Source: Talinum fruticosum
Lineage: Eukaryota; Streptophyta; Magnoliopsida; Caryophyllales; Talinaceae
Assembly: GCA_021018815.1 (NCBI GenBank)
Contig: JAITYX010000079.1
Coordinates: 992,001 to 1,056,000, forward strand
DNA length: 64,000 bases
Direction: 5' to 3'
The notes beneath the pieces were generated by a model that saw nothing but the letters and a program-made list of their open reading frames with translations, ran no database searches and was not told the origin of the DNA. Both the position numbers and the translations under genes were made by a program. Below are positions 50,720 to 63,309 of this stretch, piece by piece (position 1 is the first letter of the stretch; each line of letters starts with the position of its first letter).

Positions 50720-52130
50720 CTGCCTCCTCCCTCCCCTAAACGCCAACCACCACTGCACTCCTCTCCTGCAGCGATGCCTTCTCTCCTCTCCAGCACCGGC
50801 GTCTTCGCTCCCATCCGGCGCCAGTTTCTTCGGTCACCGGCGTATGCCTCGCCGTAAACACGAAGCCTGCTCCAGTTCTGCTCTCGCCTGCCGCGACGTC
50901 TTCGCTCGTCTCAGGCGGCTGCTCACCATCCCGCCTCCTGACCTCCTCCCGATCCGCCACTCTCTGTCGGCATTTCTGCTGCCGCCAATTCCTGTTCATC
51001 GTGCCCCCGAGCTCCCTCACATTCCCGACCTCCTGAGCATAACATTTGGAAGCAATTTCAATTTTCAAGTATGTTTTTTGTTTACTGAAATTTGACATTT
51101 GGTTCTCCAAATCTGTGAATTTTTCATAATTTCTCTCCTGTCTGAGGCTTCTGATTTAGCCATTATTATGCCATTTTAACTTGAAAGTTCTAAAAGTATG
51201 AATATTTCATTCTACCGTTTGCTTCTTTTGCTGTGGAATAGTAGGCTGTCAAGGCCTTCTGAATCTAGAGTCCGAGACAAACTGCCTCTCTACAATTCGA
51301 TTGTAGGAGTAATGCTGCAAGTTTCCCCCACTTCCTACTAGTTAGTCCCTCCCCACAACCTCCACCCCCACAAAAACAAGCCCTTAGCTGTGGCACTAGG
51401 CAGGAGATTATTGGTGTAGTTTGGTTTTTCTGTTGCAACAACATCTCCCAGCCATGTGCTCTAGTCATTGAACTGGTGCCTGACCATTGTTCGCTACATG
51501 GACATAATCCCAATAACCTGTCACTTAAGCCATGTAGTGTGCAAAGATGCAGGTTCTTTGAGCACAGAGGTGCTGAGCTCAATTTGTATGGCACACTTAC
51601 ATAATCCTGCTTTTACGTAATTCACACTTTCAGTGCTGTATGTGAGTTAGTAATATCCATTACATCGTTCTAGCATGCATTGAGGTGAAGATAGCTCAAA
51701 GGTACTCTTTTTGGGCTGATTTGTAACTTTGGTCAGTCACTAAAGGTTCAATTTCCTCATTCTTTTAGGATGGCAAATTCAAAGAGATGCAACCATGTAA
51801 GTATGCAATGTATTGAAATAGTGTCAGAGGCAATAGGAACAAACATTCTTGAGACTTTGATTGGAAAGAACATACTCTAGTCATTGGGTTTACTTGCCAA
51901 TACGAATGTTGTATTTGAAGGCTAAGAATGCCATTGTTTGGTGTATGATTCAAAAGATTACTTCTATATTAAGAGTTTCGCAACAAGACTTCGAAAGACT
52001 TGAAGATTCCAAAGTCTTGACTGTGAATGTGACTTCTATATTAAATTTTGGGTTTTGCTGAACACTAATCATACCAAGCTCGTGTTATATCGACAATTAT
52101 ATGTTATTATGTCATTGGTGCTAATCAATT
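50720..52130. other. Internal CACTA sequence without assigned gene
   Basis: A GC-rich block (50.72-51.03 kb) resembles a plant 5' leader or first exon, but open frames on both strands have no recognisable domain. 51.2-52.1 kb shows no family signature either. Confidence 0.4.
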
Positions 52131-52194
52131 AAATTTTATATAATGTGAGAGTAAGAGAACTAAAGGTGACTTGATACACTCAAACTCGGTGTTA

Positions 52195-52445
52195 GGCTTG
52201 GTGTCTTAAACCAACGGGAAGAAGGAAAAGGATCACCACGGATAACTCCTCGTCCACCACTGGTGGTCCTTTGGCAGCCACAGGCCGTGGCAAGGCTCAG
52301 TAGGGACAGCCAGCAAGTTCTGGCTGCCACGGTCATCACCACAGGCAGTGGTGCAGACTGTGGCAGCGAAACTGGCCACCACAGTCTACACCACAGCCTG
52401 TGATTCTGACCGTGGCACTGGACAGCAGCCACGGCCTGCTGTTTA
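52195..52445. repeat. GC-rich self-complementary patch in the CACTA element
   Basis: Short inverted words such as CCACAGGCCGTGGC, CCACAGCCTGTG and CCACGGCCTG repeat in alternating orientation across about 250 bp. The region could form multiple hairpins. Its origin is unknown. Confidence 0.6.
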
Positions 52446-53282
52446 ACTGTAAAATGCTACGGTTTTTGCCTTCTTTAAGTGGATTAATTTAAACTTCTCT
52501 GCTTTGATATTATTCAAAGGATGTTACTAAAAATATACTTAATTATTTAATTAATTAAGATATATATATAAATTTTACTTAGTGTAGATTTTTAATTCAT
52601 TCTCTCTTCTCTTTCTCCTTGAAAAATTTATGGAGTTCTTTCCAATGACTTAATTGAATTTATTAACAACAAATTTGGGTGTAAATTTTTTTTTATCATA
52701 TGAATGTTTTTTTATATTGTGTGTAACATCTTAAATAATTTAGTGATTCAAATAATATAAATTCTAATTTTCTTCTGCAAATAATGAGCAATGGATAAGA
52801 ACTATTACGGTTATGTACAAATATTAATATGAGGTTGAATGTGAATGTGAATGTGAAGAAACTAAAGGCTGTGAATGTGAAGGACCAAAGTCTTGGCTGC
52901 AAAATTTAAAGCCTGGCCAAGCCATATATCTCCCATCTGCAATTCACATGGCCAGTCCCCCTTCAAAAATTATTGCTTCTGTCTAACTAGGTCTAGCTAG
53001 CTACATGTTCTTTGCATAGTTTTAAAGGCTTAATCTTGTTTATTAGAACCACTGAATATTATATTGTGGTATTCAATGATAATAACAACCCAATATGGAT
53101 TTTAACATGAAGCGATGTATTTGTTTGTTGTTTTTTTCTAATTCAGAACGTTAATTTGGATTTGAGAATTTGGGAGTCAAGAATTTAGTTGCTCTGCTGA
53201 GTTGGGTAGTTATCAAGTACTCTCTCGCTCTCTCAATCTGGCTATACTATGAAGGAACTTTATTGCATATTTTTATGCCTAG

Positions 53283-53882
53283 ATTAAGGAAGGGAAGAAT
53301 CCTACTCTATCTGCATTGTTTGTGAGGAGTCGTAGTAAGGATGATGCTCAATCTGGAAAGGTTTTTGTCGATGACCGGTCCAAATCTCTGTGGGTAAGAA
53401 TATTATCTCCATAAACCTTTACACGCAAATAGAGTGAAATGGACAATTGTAGGGGATATTCATATTGAATGTACAATGGATACTTTCCCTTTTGCAGGAA
53501 AAATATGAAGTAGTTAGAGCCGAGCGTGGTATTCAGGAGGGGACAAAAGAGGCAGAGACCCTATACTATAAGGTGTCTGGAGCAAAAATCAACCATCTAT
53601 GGATTGGGTAATTCCGCAACAATGTTCTACGAGAAGCCTACTGCCTCGACATCCTCTACAGGTGCTACCTACAATTCCTCGGCTTATTCTCAGCTACAAT
53701 CACAACTTCAATCAACCCAAGAACAACTTGATCAGCAAAGAAAATTAACTGAGAGTCATCAAAAAGCCATGGAAGAGCAAAGAAAAATGGTCGAGAGTCA
53801 GCAAAAAGCCATGGAAGAAGCAATGAAACTCATTCAAAACCTTCAATCACAAGTTGACAGGATGTCTGGTGGTTCTAACTGA
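53283..53882 (+). pseudogene. Plant CACTA transposase C-terminal exons (Transposase_24-like)
   Basis: Exon 53283-53393 reads KEGKNPTLSALFVRSRSKDD and ends SLW at a GT donor. The next exon opens at 53498 with EKYEVVRAERGIQEGTKEAE, then KVSGAKINHL. A 1-nt frame change leads to YGLGNSATMFY and a glutamine-rich coiled coil (SQLQSQLQSTQEQLDQQRKL, with KAMEEQRKMVESQQKAMEEA) ending at TGA 53880-53882. This order, a short conserved block followed by a coiled coil, is typical of the second protein of plant En/Spm elements. The N-terminal exons are absent or not recognised and the frame is broken. Confidence 0.7.
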
Positions 53883-54488
53883 TTTCTTAGCATGGTTTGT
53901 TTATTGAACTTTGAATTGGTTTGTTTGTTGAATTGCTTTGTTTAACTTTGAACCGGTTTGTTGGATATTTGGTGGTTGTTAGGATGATGAATACTTGGTG
54001 GTTTGTGGATGATTGTGCAAACAATGAATCACAATGTATTCGTGTATTCGTATATTACTGTGTAGAGAAGAAGTCAGACTTTTATGTAAATGTTTTGCAG
54101 GAAATATATGTAAAAACGGAATAACAAATGTTCAAAAAGCTACGGCAAAATAATGGAACATTTAGCGTCGCACCCAAAATCCGACGCTATTTGAGTCAAA
54201 AAGGTTGACGCTAAACACAAAAATCGGACGCTAAAATGAAGCGGGTATAAAAAGAAAACGAAATTAGCGTCGGATTCGAATCCGACGCTGTTAGCGTCGG
54301 ACACATCCGACGCTAATAGCAAGAATCCGACGCTAATAGCGTCGGATTTAGAGTCGGATTTTTAGCGTCGAGGTCTTCTGCGTCAAAATTTTATCCGACT
54401 CTAATCCGACGCTAAAGACGTTTAGCGTCGGATTTTTGGATTTGGCGTCTGATTTTGTCCGACGCTAATTTACTGTTTTATTGTAGTG

Positions 54489-57400
54489 CAAGAGTGAGCA
54501 AGGTTTGAGTGTATTGCTCATGTACAATGGTGTTATAAATGATCTAGAATGCATTTAAAATATCCAACAACATTTTGAATTGTTAGTATGTTTGTTAAGA
54601 TATTATTTGACCATTTTTCCAAAATTTCAATGAAATTACAAAATACATGGATAATAGGCTCATTTTTGGGTCATGAGAAGGACTTGACCACAATGTCTCT
54701 TAAACCCCTTGGGATGACAACAAAATTCTCTTCATGAATTTAGTTTATCTTGATGGTACCCAATTATGACATTACCATTGTATTTTGGATATTAAAAAGT
54801 GACCCCAAAGTACCCAATAATGACCATAGTTTGAGTGTTTTGAGTGTTTTGATGGTGTACAATGGTGTTTAAATGATCTATAATGGGTCTAAAATAGTCA
54901 ATAATTTCTTGAATTTTCGGTAGATTCGTTAAGATATAATTTGAGAAGTTCTCGAAAATTTCTCAAAAATTACAAAAACTATGGATAATAATAGCCTTCA
55001 TTTTTTGTTCTTGAAACAACTTGACCACTATGCCTCTAAAACCCTTTATGATGTTAATTGTATGCTCTTTATGAACTTAGATTATCTTGATAATTACTAA
55101 TTATGATATTTTCGTTGTATTTTAGATCTTAGAAGGTGATATTAAAAAAAAGGCAAAATGAGCTTTGAGTGTATTGCTGGTGTAAAATGGTGTTGAAATG
55201 ATCTAGAATGCGCCTAAAATAGCCAAGAATCTCTTGATTTTCCAGTAGGTTTGTTAAGATATTATTTGACAACTTTCCTAAAATTTTTCAAAATTGCAAA
55301 AATCATGGATAATAGCCTTTATTTTTGGGTCTTCGAAGGACTTGACCACAATGTCTCTGAAACTCCTTAAGACGATAACAAAACTCTCTATATAAATTTA
55401 GATTATTTTGATGATTACCAATTATGACATTGTCATTGTATTTTGGATATTAAAAATTAATACCGCCTCTGCAACCCCTTGGGATTTTCATAGTATTCTC
55501 TTTATGAGCAAGGTTTGAGTGTATTGCTAGTGTACAGTGGTTTTAAAATGATCTCAAATGCGCCTCAAATAGCGAAAAACTTCTTGAATTGTCAGTATAT
55601 TTGTTAAGATATTATTTGACAACTTTTCTAAAATTCCCCAAAAATTGCAAAAACCCATGGATTCCTTCACTTTTAGTTCTTAGAAGGACTTGACCACTAT
55701 GCCTCTGAAACCTTTTGGGATTTTCACAATATTATTTTTATAAAGTTATATGATCTAGATGATTATCAATTATGATATTGGCATTATATTTTGGATCTTA
55801 AAAGGTGATCCCAAAAATTATTACTTATGACATTGCCATTATATTTTGGATGTTAAAAGGTGATCCTAAAAAAGCCAAATATGAGCAAAGTTTGAATGTA
55901 TTGCTGGATTACAATGGTTTTGAAATGACTTAGAATGCGCTAAAATATCAAAGAACCTCTTGATTTTTACCAATTATGACATTTCCATTGTATTTTGGAA
56001 ATTACAAAATGATCCAAAGCACCCAAGAATAAGCATGGATTGAGTGTTTTGAAAGGTGTACAATGATGTTTAAATGATCTATCATGGGTTTAAAATAGTC
56101 AACAAATTCTTGAATTGTCAGTAGGTTCGTTAAAATATTATTTGAAAACTTTTCAAAAATTTCCCAAAAGTTGCAAAAAACCATGGATAGTAGCCTTTAT
56201 TTTTGGGTCTTGGAAGGACTGGATCACTATGCCTCTGAAACCCTTTAGAATGTTAAATGTATTCTCTTTATGAACTTAGATGATCTTGATAATTACTACT
56301 TGTGATATTGCCATTATGTTTTGGATCTTAAAAGGGTGATACCAAAAAAAAAAAGAGTTAAGAATTAGCATTGAGTGTATTGTTGGTATACAATGGTGTT
56401 GAAATGATTTAGAATACACCAAAAATAGCCAATAACCTCTTGAACTGTTAGTATATTCATTAAGATATTATTTGACAACTTTCCCAAAATTTCTCAAACA
56501 AAAGTAATGGATAATAGCCTTCATTTTTGGGTCCTGGAAAGTCTAGACCACAATGCCTCTAATAGTCCTTGGGGCGATAACAAAATTCACTTTATGAATT
56601 TAGATTATATTTATGATTTACCAATTATGACATTGTCACTGTATTTTGGATAAAAGTGATCCCAAAGCATCCATGAATGAGCATTGTTTGAGAGTTGTGA
56701 TAGTGTACAATGGTGTTGAAATGATCTATAATGGACTTAAAATAACTAGTAACCTCTTCAATTATCAGTAGGTTTGTTGTGAAATCATTTGAGAACATTT
56801 TGAATCTCAAAAATTGCAAAAAAATCATGGATAATAGCCTTCATTTTTGGGTCTTGGAAGGACTTGATCACAATGTCTCTTAAATTAGCTTAATGATTAC
56901 CAATTATGACATTGCCATTGTATATTGCATATTAAAAAATGATCCCAAAGCACCTAATAATGAGCATAATTTGAGTGTTTAGATGGTGTACAATGGTGTT
57001 GAAATGATCTATAATGGGCCTAAAATAGCTAAGAATCTCTTCAATTGTCAGTATGTTCGTTAAGAAATCATTGGTGAACTTTGCGAAAATTTCTCAAAAA
57101 TTGCAAAAAGCCATGGATAATAGCCTTTATTTTTGGGTTTTGGAACGATTTGACTATTATGCCTCTGAAACCTCTTTGACAATAAAAAAATTATCTTTAT
57201 GAATTTTGATTATCTTCATGATTACCATTTATGATATTGCCATTGTATTTTAGATATTAAAAACTAATCCCAAAACACCCAACAATGAGCATGATTTGAG
57301 TATTTAGATGGTATACAATGGTGTTGAAATGATCTATAATGGGCCCAAAATAGCCAAGAACCTCTTGAATTATTAGTATGCTCGTTAAGATATTATTTGA

Positions 57401-60400
57401 CAATTTTTCTAAAATTTTTCGAAAATTGTAAAAAACCATGGATAATAGTCGTCATTTTTTGGTATTGGAAGGACTTGACCACTATGCGCCTCTGAAACCC
57501 TTTTGACAATAACAAAATTGTCTTTATGAATTTTGATTATCTTGATGATTACAAATTATGACATTGCCATTGTATTTTGGATATTAAAAAGTGATCCCGA
57601 AACATCCGAGAATGAGCATGGTTTGAGTGTTTTGATAGTGTACAATGGTATTGAAATGATCTATAATGGGCCTAAAATAGCCATGAAAACATCTTGAATT
57701 GTCACTAGGTTCGTAAAGATATCATTCGAAAATTTTTCCAAAATTTCTCAAAAATTACAAAAAACCAAGGATAATAGATTTCATTTTTGGGTTTTGGAAG
57801 GACTTGACCACTGTACCTCTGAAACCTCTTAGGATGTTCATTATATTCTCTTTATAAAGTTAGATGAGATTGATGATTACTACTCATGATATTGTCATTG
57901 TATTTTGGATCTTAGAAGGTGATCCCACAAAACGTTAAGAAAGAGCAAGGTTTGAGTGTATTGCTAGTGTACAATGGTGTGGGAATGATCTAGAACGTGT
58001 ATAAAATATCCAAGAAACTCGTGAATTTTTAGTAGGTTCATTAAGTTAATATTTGACAACTTTCCTAAAGTTTTCTAAAAATTGCAAAAAACAATGGATA
58101 AGAGCTTTCATTTTTGGGTCTTGAAAGCACTTGCCGACAATGCCTCTAAAACCCTTTGGGACAATGACAAAATTCACTATATGAATTTAGATTATCTTGA
58201 TGTTTACCAATTATGACATTGCCATTGTATTTTGTAAATTAAAAAGTGATCCCAAAAGCACCCTAGAATAAGCATGGTTTGAGTGTTTTGATGGTATACA
58301 ATGGTGTTTAAATGATTTATCATGGGTTTAAAATAGACAAGAATTTCTTGAATTGTCAGTAGGTTCGTTAATATATTACTTGACCACTATGCCTCTGAAA
58401 CCCCTACAGACGATAACAAAATTCTATTTATAAATTTAGATTATCTTAATGATTAACAATTATGACATTTTCATTGTATTTTAGATATTAAAAAGTGATA
58501 TCAAATCACTCAGGAATGAGCATGGTTTGAGAGTTGTGATAGTGTATAATGGTGTTGAAATGTAGCTAACAACTTTTTAATTATCAGTAGGTTCGTTATG
58601 ATATCATTTGAGAGCATTTTGAAAATTTTCCAAAAATTGCAAAAATCCATGGGTAATAGCCTTCAACTTTGGGTCTAGGAAAGACTTGACCACTATACCT
58701 CTAAAACCTCTTGAGATTTTCACAATATTCTTTTTATAAAGTTAGATGATCTTGATGATTATTACTTATGATATTGTCATTGTATTTTGGATCTTGAAAG
58801 ATGATCCCAAAAAAGTCAAGTATGAGCAAAGTTTGAGTGTATTGCTCTTGTTCAATGATTTTGGAAATGACTCAGAATGCGCCTAAAATAGCGAACAACC
58901 TCTTGAATTGTTAGTATGCTCGTTAAGATATTATTTGATAACTTTTCTACAATTTTCCGAAAATTGCAAAAAAACCATGGATAATACCCGTCATTTTTGG
59001 GTCCTGGAAGGATTTAACCACAATGTTTTTGAAACCCCTTTGGACGATAACAAAATTCTCTTTATAAACTTAGATTATCTTGATGATTACCAATCATGAC
59101 ATTGTCATTGTATTTTAGATATTAAAAAGTGATACAAAATCACCCAGGAATGAGCATTGTTTGAGAGTTGTGATAATGTACAATGGTGTTGAAATGTTCT
59201 ATGATGGGTTTAAAATAACTAACAACCTTTTCAATTGTGAATAGGTTCAGTGTGATATCATTTGAGAACATTTTAAAATTTTTCAAAAATTGCAAAAAAT
59301 ATGGATAATAGCCTTCATTTTTGGGTCTTGGAAGGATTTGACACAATGTCTCTGAAACCCCTTGGGACGATAACAAGATTATCTTTATAAATTTAGATTA
59401 TCTTGATGATTACCAATTATGACATTGCCATTGTATTTTGAATGTTAAAAAGTGATACCAAATCACCCAAGAATGAGCATAGCTTGAGAGTCGTGATAGC
59501 CTCTAAAACCCTTGTAATTAATAATTATGACATTGCCATTGTATTTTGAAAATTAAAAAGCGATCCCAAAACGCCTAAGAATGAGCATGGTTTGAGTGTT
59601 TTGATGGTGTACAATGATGTTTAAATGATATGTCATGTGTTTAAAATAGCCAAGAACCTCTTGAATTGTCAATAGGTTCGGTAAGATATTATTTGAGAGC
59701 TTTTTGAAAATTTTCCAAAAATTAAAAAAACCCTGGATAATACCCTTCTTTTTGGGGTCTTGGAAGGACTTGACCACTATGCCTCTGAAACCCTTAAAAA
59801 TGTTAAATGTATTCTCTTTATGAACTTAGATGATCTTCATGGTTACTGCTTATGATATTACCATTATATTTTGGATCTTAGAAGGTGATACCAAAAAAAA
59901 GCCAAGAATTAGCAAGGTTTGAGTGTATTGCTGGAGTACAATGCTTGTTGAAATGATATAAAATGCGCCAAAAATAGCCCATAACCTCTTGAAATGTTAG
60001 TAGATTTATTAAGATATTATTTGACAACTTTCCCAAAATTTCTCATAAATTACAAAAAATAATGGATAATAGCCTTCATTTTTGGGTCTTGGAAAGTCTT
60101 GACCATAATGCCTCTAATAGCCCTTGGGACGATAACAAAATTCACTTTATGAATTTAGATTATCTTTATGATTACCAATCATGAAATTACCATTGTATTT
60201 TGGATATTAAAAAGTGATCCCAAAGCATCCATAAATGAGCATGGTTTGAGTGTTTTGATGATGTGCAATGGTGTTGAAATGATCTATAATGGGCTTAAAA
60301 TAGCGAAAAACCTATTAAATTGTTAATAGGTTTGTTGAGATATCATTTGAGAATTTTTCGAAAATTTCTCAAAAATTGCAAAAAACCATGGATAATAGGC

Positions 60401-60599
60401 TTTATTTTTGGGTCTTGGAAGGACTAGACCACTATGCCTCTCAATCACCTTGGGATGTTCATTATATTCTGTTTATGAAGTTTGATGATCTTTATGATTA
60501 CTACTTATGATATTGTCATTGTATTTTGGATCTTATTTCAAAAACAACCAACAGAGAGCAAGATTTGAATGTATTGCTCGAGTACATGGTGTTAGAAAT
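54489..60599 (+). repeat. Satellite array, middle part (approximately 325-bp monomers)
   Basis: About 18 monomers by spacing of the GATAATAG marker, mostly 320-334 bp apart. Shorter or longer steps near 55.7-56.2, 56.8-57.1, 58.1-58.7 and 59.3-59.7 kb mark truncated monomers. A- and B-type monomers alternate in the better-ordered parts, giving an approximately 650-bp dimer; runs of B occur at 56.7-57.7 kb. Confidence 0.92.
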
Positions 60600-63309
60600 T
60601 GTAACGCCCCTAATCACCATTACTTAATAATCCCTCATTAGGGACTATTACGTAAGGTCGCAGCGGAAGGTAACGATCGAAGGCGCTACCGCCGTCCTAA
60701 AAATAGGACAAGGCTAAATAATTTGAAATAAAATGAAGTACGATTTGTGCATCCACTGTTATATTTCCAATGATACTGTTAGGAGTAATTGCTTATTACC
60801 CAAGTAGCTAGGTCATCCCAAAACATAGGTTACTTGGTTTAGCAACGTAATATTTATACAACCTAGACTTTTGTCTAGTCCACAAATTAATATACGACGT
60901 ACAACAATTCCCAAGGCCATACCTAACCCTGGTTGAAGGTAAAATCACTGTGAACGTCTATGTACCTTCAGATTTGCGAGTGTCACGTGGTTGGCTAGGG
61001 TTTGCCTTCGTCGGACTTAGTAAATGGTTGATTGTTCACCAATGCTTCTTCCTAAAACAAAAACAGTAAAATATTTGGAAGAGTGAGTCGAAACTCGGTA
61101 CGAACATTCCTGCATCTGTAAAATAACTTTGAAGAATATATTGATTGAGCGCGCGCATTTCAATTCATTTTAATTTGAAATCGGGGGAGAGAATGTGAAT
61201 AAAACTTGCTTGCCGGTTATTATCCGAAAGTGGAACCCCTTGATAATTGATACGATCTTAGTAAGGTGCACACCTCTCGGGCCGACCGAGAACCCGAGTT
61301 GAAGCCGCGCGGGTTGGGCATAAGTCCCGATGATTGATAATTGATGGGCATAAGCCCCGATAATTGATGATTGGGCGGGGACCACTTGATTAGGTGGCAA
61401 AACTTGATTTGCAAATGATTCATTATTGGTTATATATATGAGAAATGTTGAGATTTGATGAAGCATGTGAGTTTTCGAAAGGTACAGGCAATGAACGTAC
61501 CTGAATTGACAATATTTGTTTCTCCCTTTTTGCAGAAATTTGATTCACCGAGCTATTCGGCAACGAAGTGGCCTCGGTTCCGTTTAAAATAGATTTCTAG
61601 GGTTAATGATGTTTTCTTGAGTTTTAATGCTTGAGTTTGTATAAGCTTTAACAATTTATTTCATTTCCTATATTCGTATGAAGATCGATTAAACTAGTGT
61701 TTGTATTACTTACCTTTACTCGTGTTTATTAAATACAATTTATATCAATTACGAAGTTGATTAGGCTAACTAAATACCCAATGATGTTGGTGTTATTCGA
61801 TTTGCTAGTTGACTTGAAAATGGTGTATATATATATGGATATACCTAACAAACACTTATTCCTAATTTATTCCTCACTTCTCCTTTTCCCTGCAAGCAAG
61901 ACTCATAGTTAAATAGTTGGCTAATCCGTCAAATGTCTTCCTATAGGAAGGTTCCATAATCGACTGAATTGCTCAAAACCCGTACATACACCATATTAAG
62001 ATCTCAAGCATTGTTCTCCCGACAACTTAACATTCACAACTACCACTAGGAATGCTTAATGCTCAATCATTTTCCATGCCTATATACTTGCACATTATCG
62101 AATTTCAACTTTTACACACATTCCCTTTTGTTTGCTTAATATAACGATTGTTCAAAATGTAACAATTCCACCAAATTGTTCAATTCGATAATAAAATCTC
62201 AATCTCATTCACTAGTTCACAATTTCCCAAAGGAGTCCCATTCATTCACATGCGCACAATCGGTTCATCAAAATACCAAACCTAAGTCCTTCATCCAATT
62301 CGAATTTTCCCCAAATTAATCTTTAAATTCACTCCACAAATATATATTTCTAATCATACTTCAATTTACAGCTACAATTGCTCAAATAGACGATGAAATT
62401 GATAATTTAGGGTTTAGAGTTCTACTTTCAAGTACACATTGAGGAAGCCGAGGAGGACAGGCGATGGTGGTGACAACGAGCCCCGGCGGCTACTGGGAAG
62501 CACCGGCGTCGACTCCCGGCGACTGAACTGCGGCTGGAGGCTGGCCGGAGAGTGGGCCGCGGCAGGGGACGAACAGCGCCCGCAGAAGAGAGAGGAGAGC
62601 GAGAGCGCGAGTGAGGGACAGAGGCGAGAGGTGGACGAGAGGCACCGGGCTTCTTCCGGACGAAGCCGGCGCCGGCCATTGGCCTGGCATTGGTGGCGCT
62701 TGATGGCCGGGAGCAGCCGCAGTGGAGGCAAAAGAGAAAAACAGAGCACACGAGGGAGAGGGAGAGCGATAGCGCAAGGGAGAGTGAGAGGGGCGCCCGC
62801 CGGGCGCGCCTGGCGCCGGCTTCGGCCGGCGTTGGTGGCGTCCGGTGGCCGGACTGTGTGACGGCAGTAGGGAGGCGGTGAGGCACGGCAGAGGCGGGGA
62901 GAGGCAGGGGATGCAAGGGAATGAGGAAATGAACACTGAAGCCTCGCCCGACTCTTTTTTATCTCGTAAAATTTCTTTTTTTTTTCTCAAATTCCGTAAA
63001 CATCCGTTTCTGGATTTTTCTTTCAAAAATCTGAAATTTTTATTTTTATTTATTTATTTTATTTATTTTGTTTTCTTTTATTGTTACTTTTAATTTTATT
63101 TTAATAACGATGTTCACAAATTATAATCTTATTATGAGATTTTTATTAGGGCCACTCCGTCGCCTTAGCTGCATAACACATGTATAAGGATAATGTAAAT
63201 ACAAAATATCGAATTGAAGTGCACGTGCTCAATTATATAAATACTGTAATTAATAAAATAAATAAGGTGATTTAAAATAAATAATGTGATTTAGGGTCGG
63301 GTTGTTACA
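60600..63309 (-). mobile_element. Solo LTR, probably Ty3/gypsy, 2710 bp
   Basis: It starts TGTAACGCCCC and ends GGGTTGTTACA, inverted TGTAAC ends. It is flanked by the 5-bp duplication GAAAT (60595-60599 and 63310-63314). Read in reverse it begins TGTAACAACCCGACCC, a form common at the start of plant gypsy LTRs, so the - strand is the likely sense. Removing it and one GAAAT restores the satellite (gtgttagaaatgatctagaatgcgc). No internal retroviral genes are present. Confidence 0.85.
62430..62960. other. GC-rich island within the solo LTR
   Basis: About 530 bp of strongly GC-rich sequence in an otherwise AT-rich LTR, with two related blocks (GGCATTGGTGGCGCTTGATG and GGCGTTGGTGGCGTCCGGTG) and GAGAG-rich runs. 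Overlapping open frames exist on both strands and reflect base composition; no domain is visible. Confidence 0.6.

Larger units (their letters stand above)
50412..54488 (+). mobile_element. CACTA (En/Spm) DNA transposon, 4077 bp
   Basis: The ends read CACTACAAAAAACTCG on the left and, reverse complemented, CACTACAATAAAACAG on the right. The target duplication is CAA (50409-50411 and 54489-54491). Dense subterminal repeats with the core TCCGACGCTAAT in both orientations fill about 260 bp at the left end and 340 bp at the right, as CACTA transposases require. Inside is the C-terminal part of a plant transposase gene; no TNP2-type DDE transposase was recognised. It is therefore probably non-autonomous. 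Removing it and one CAA restores an unbroken satellite sequence (agccaagagtgagcaagg). Confidence 0.95.

Noticed and set aside
50736..51110. 124-residue Arg/Glu-rich frame on the - strand inside the CACTA element
   Set aside because: Composition-driven frame in GC-rich leader-like sequence with no family signature.
62428..63026. Open frames of 110-178 residues on both strands in the solo LTR
   Set aside because: They coincide with a GC-rich, low-complexity island, overlap on opposite strands and show no domain.
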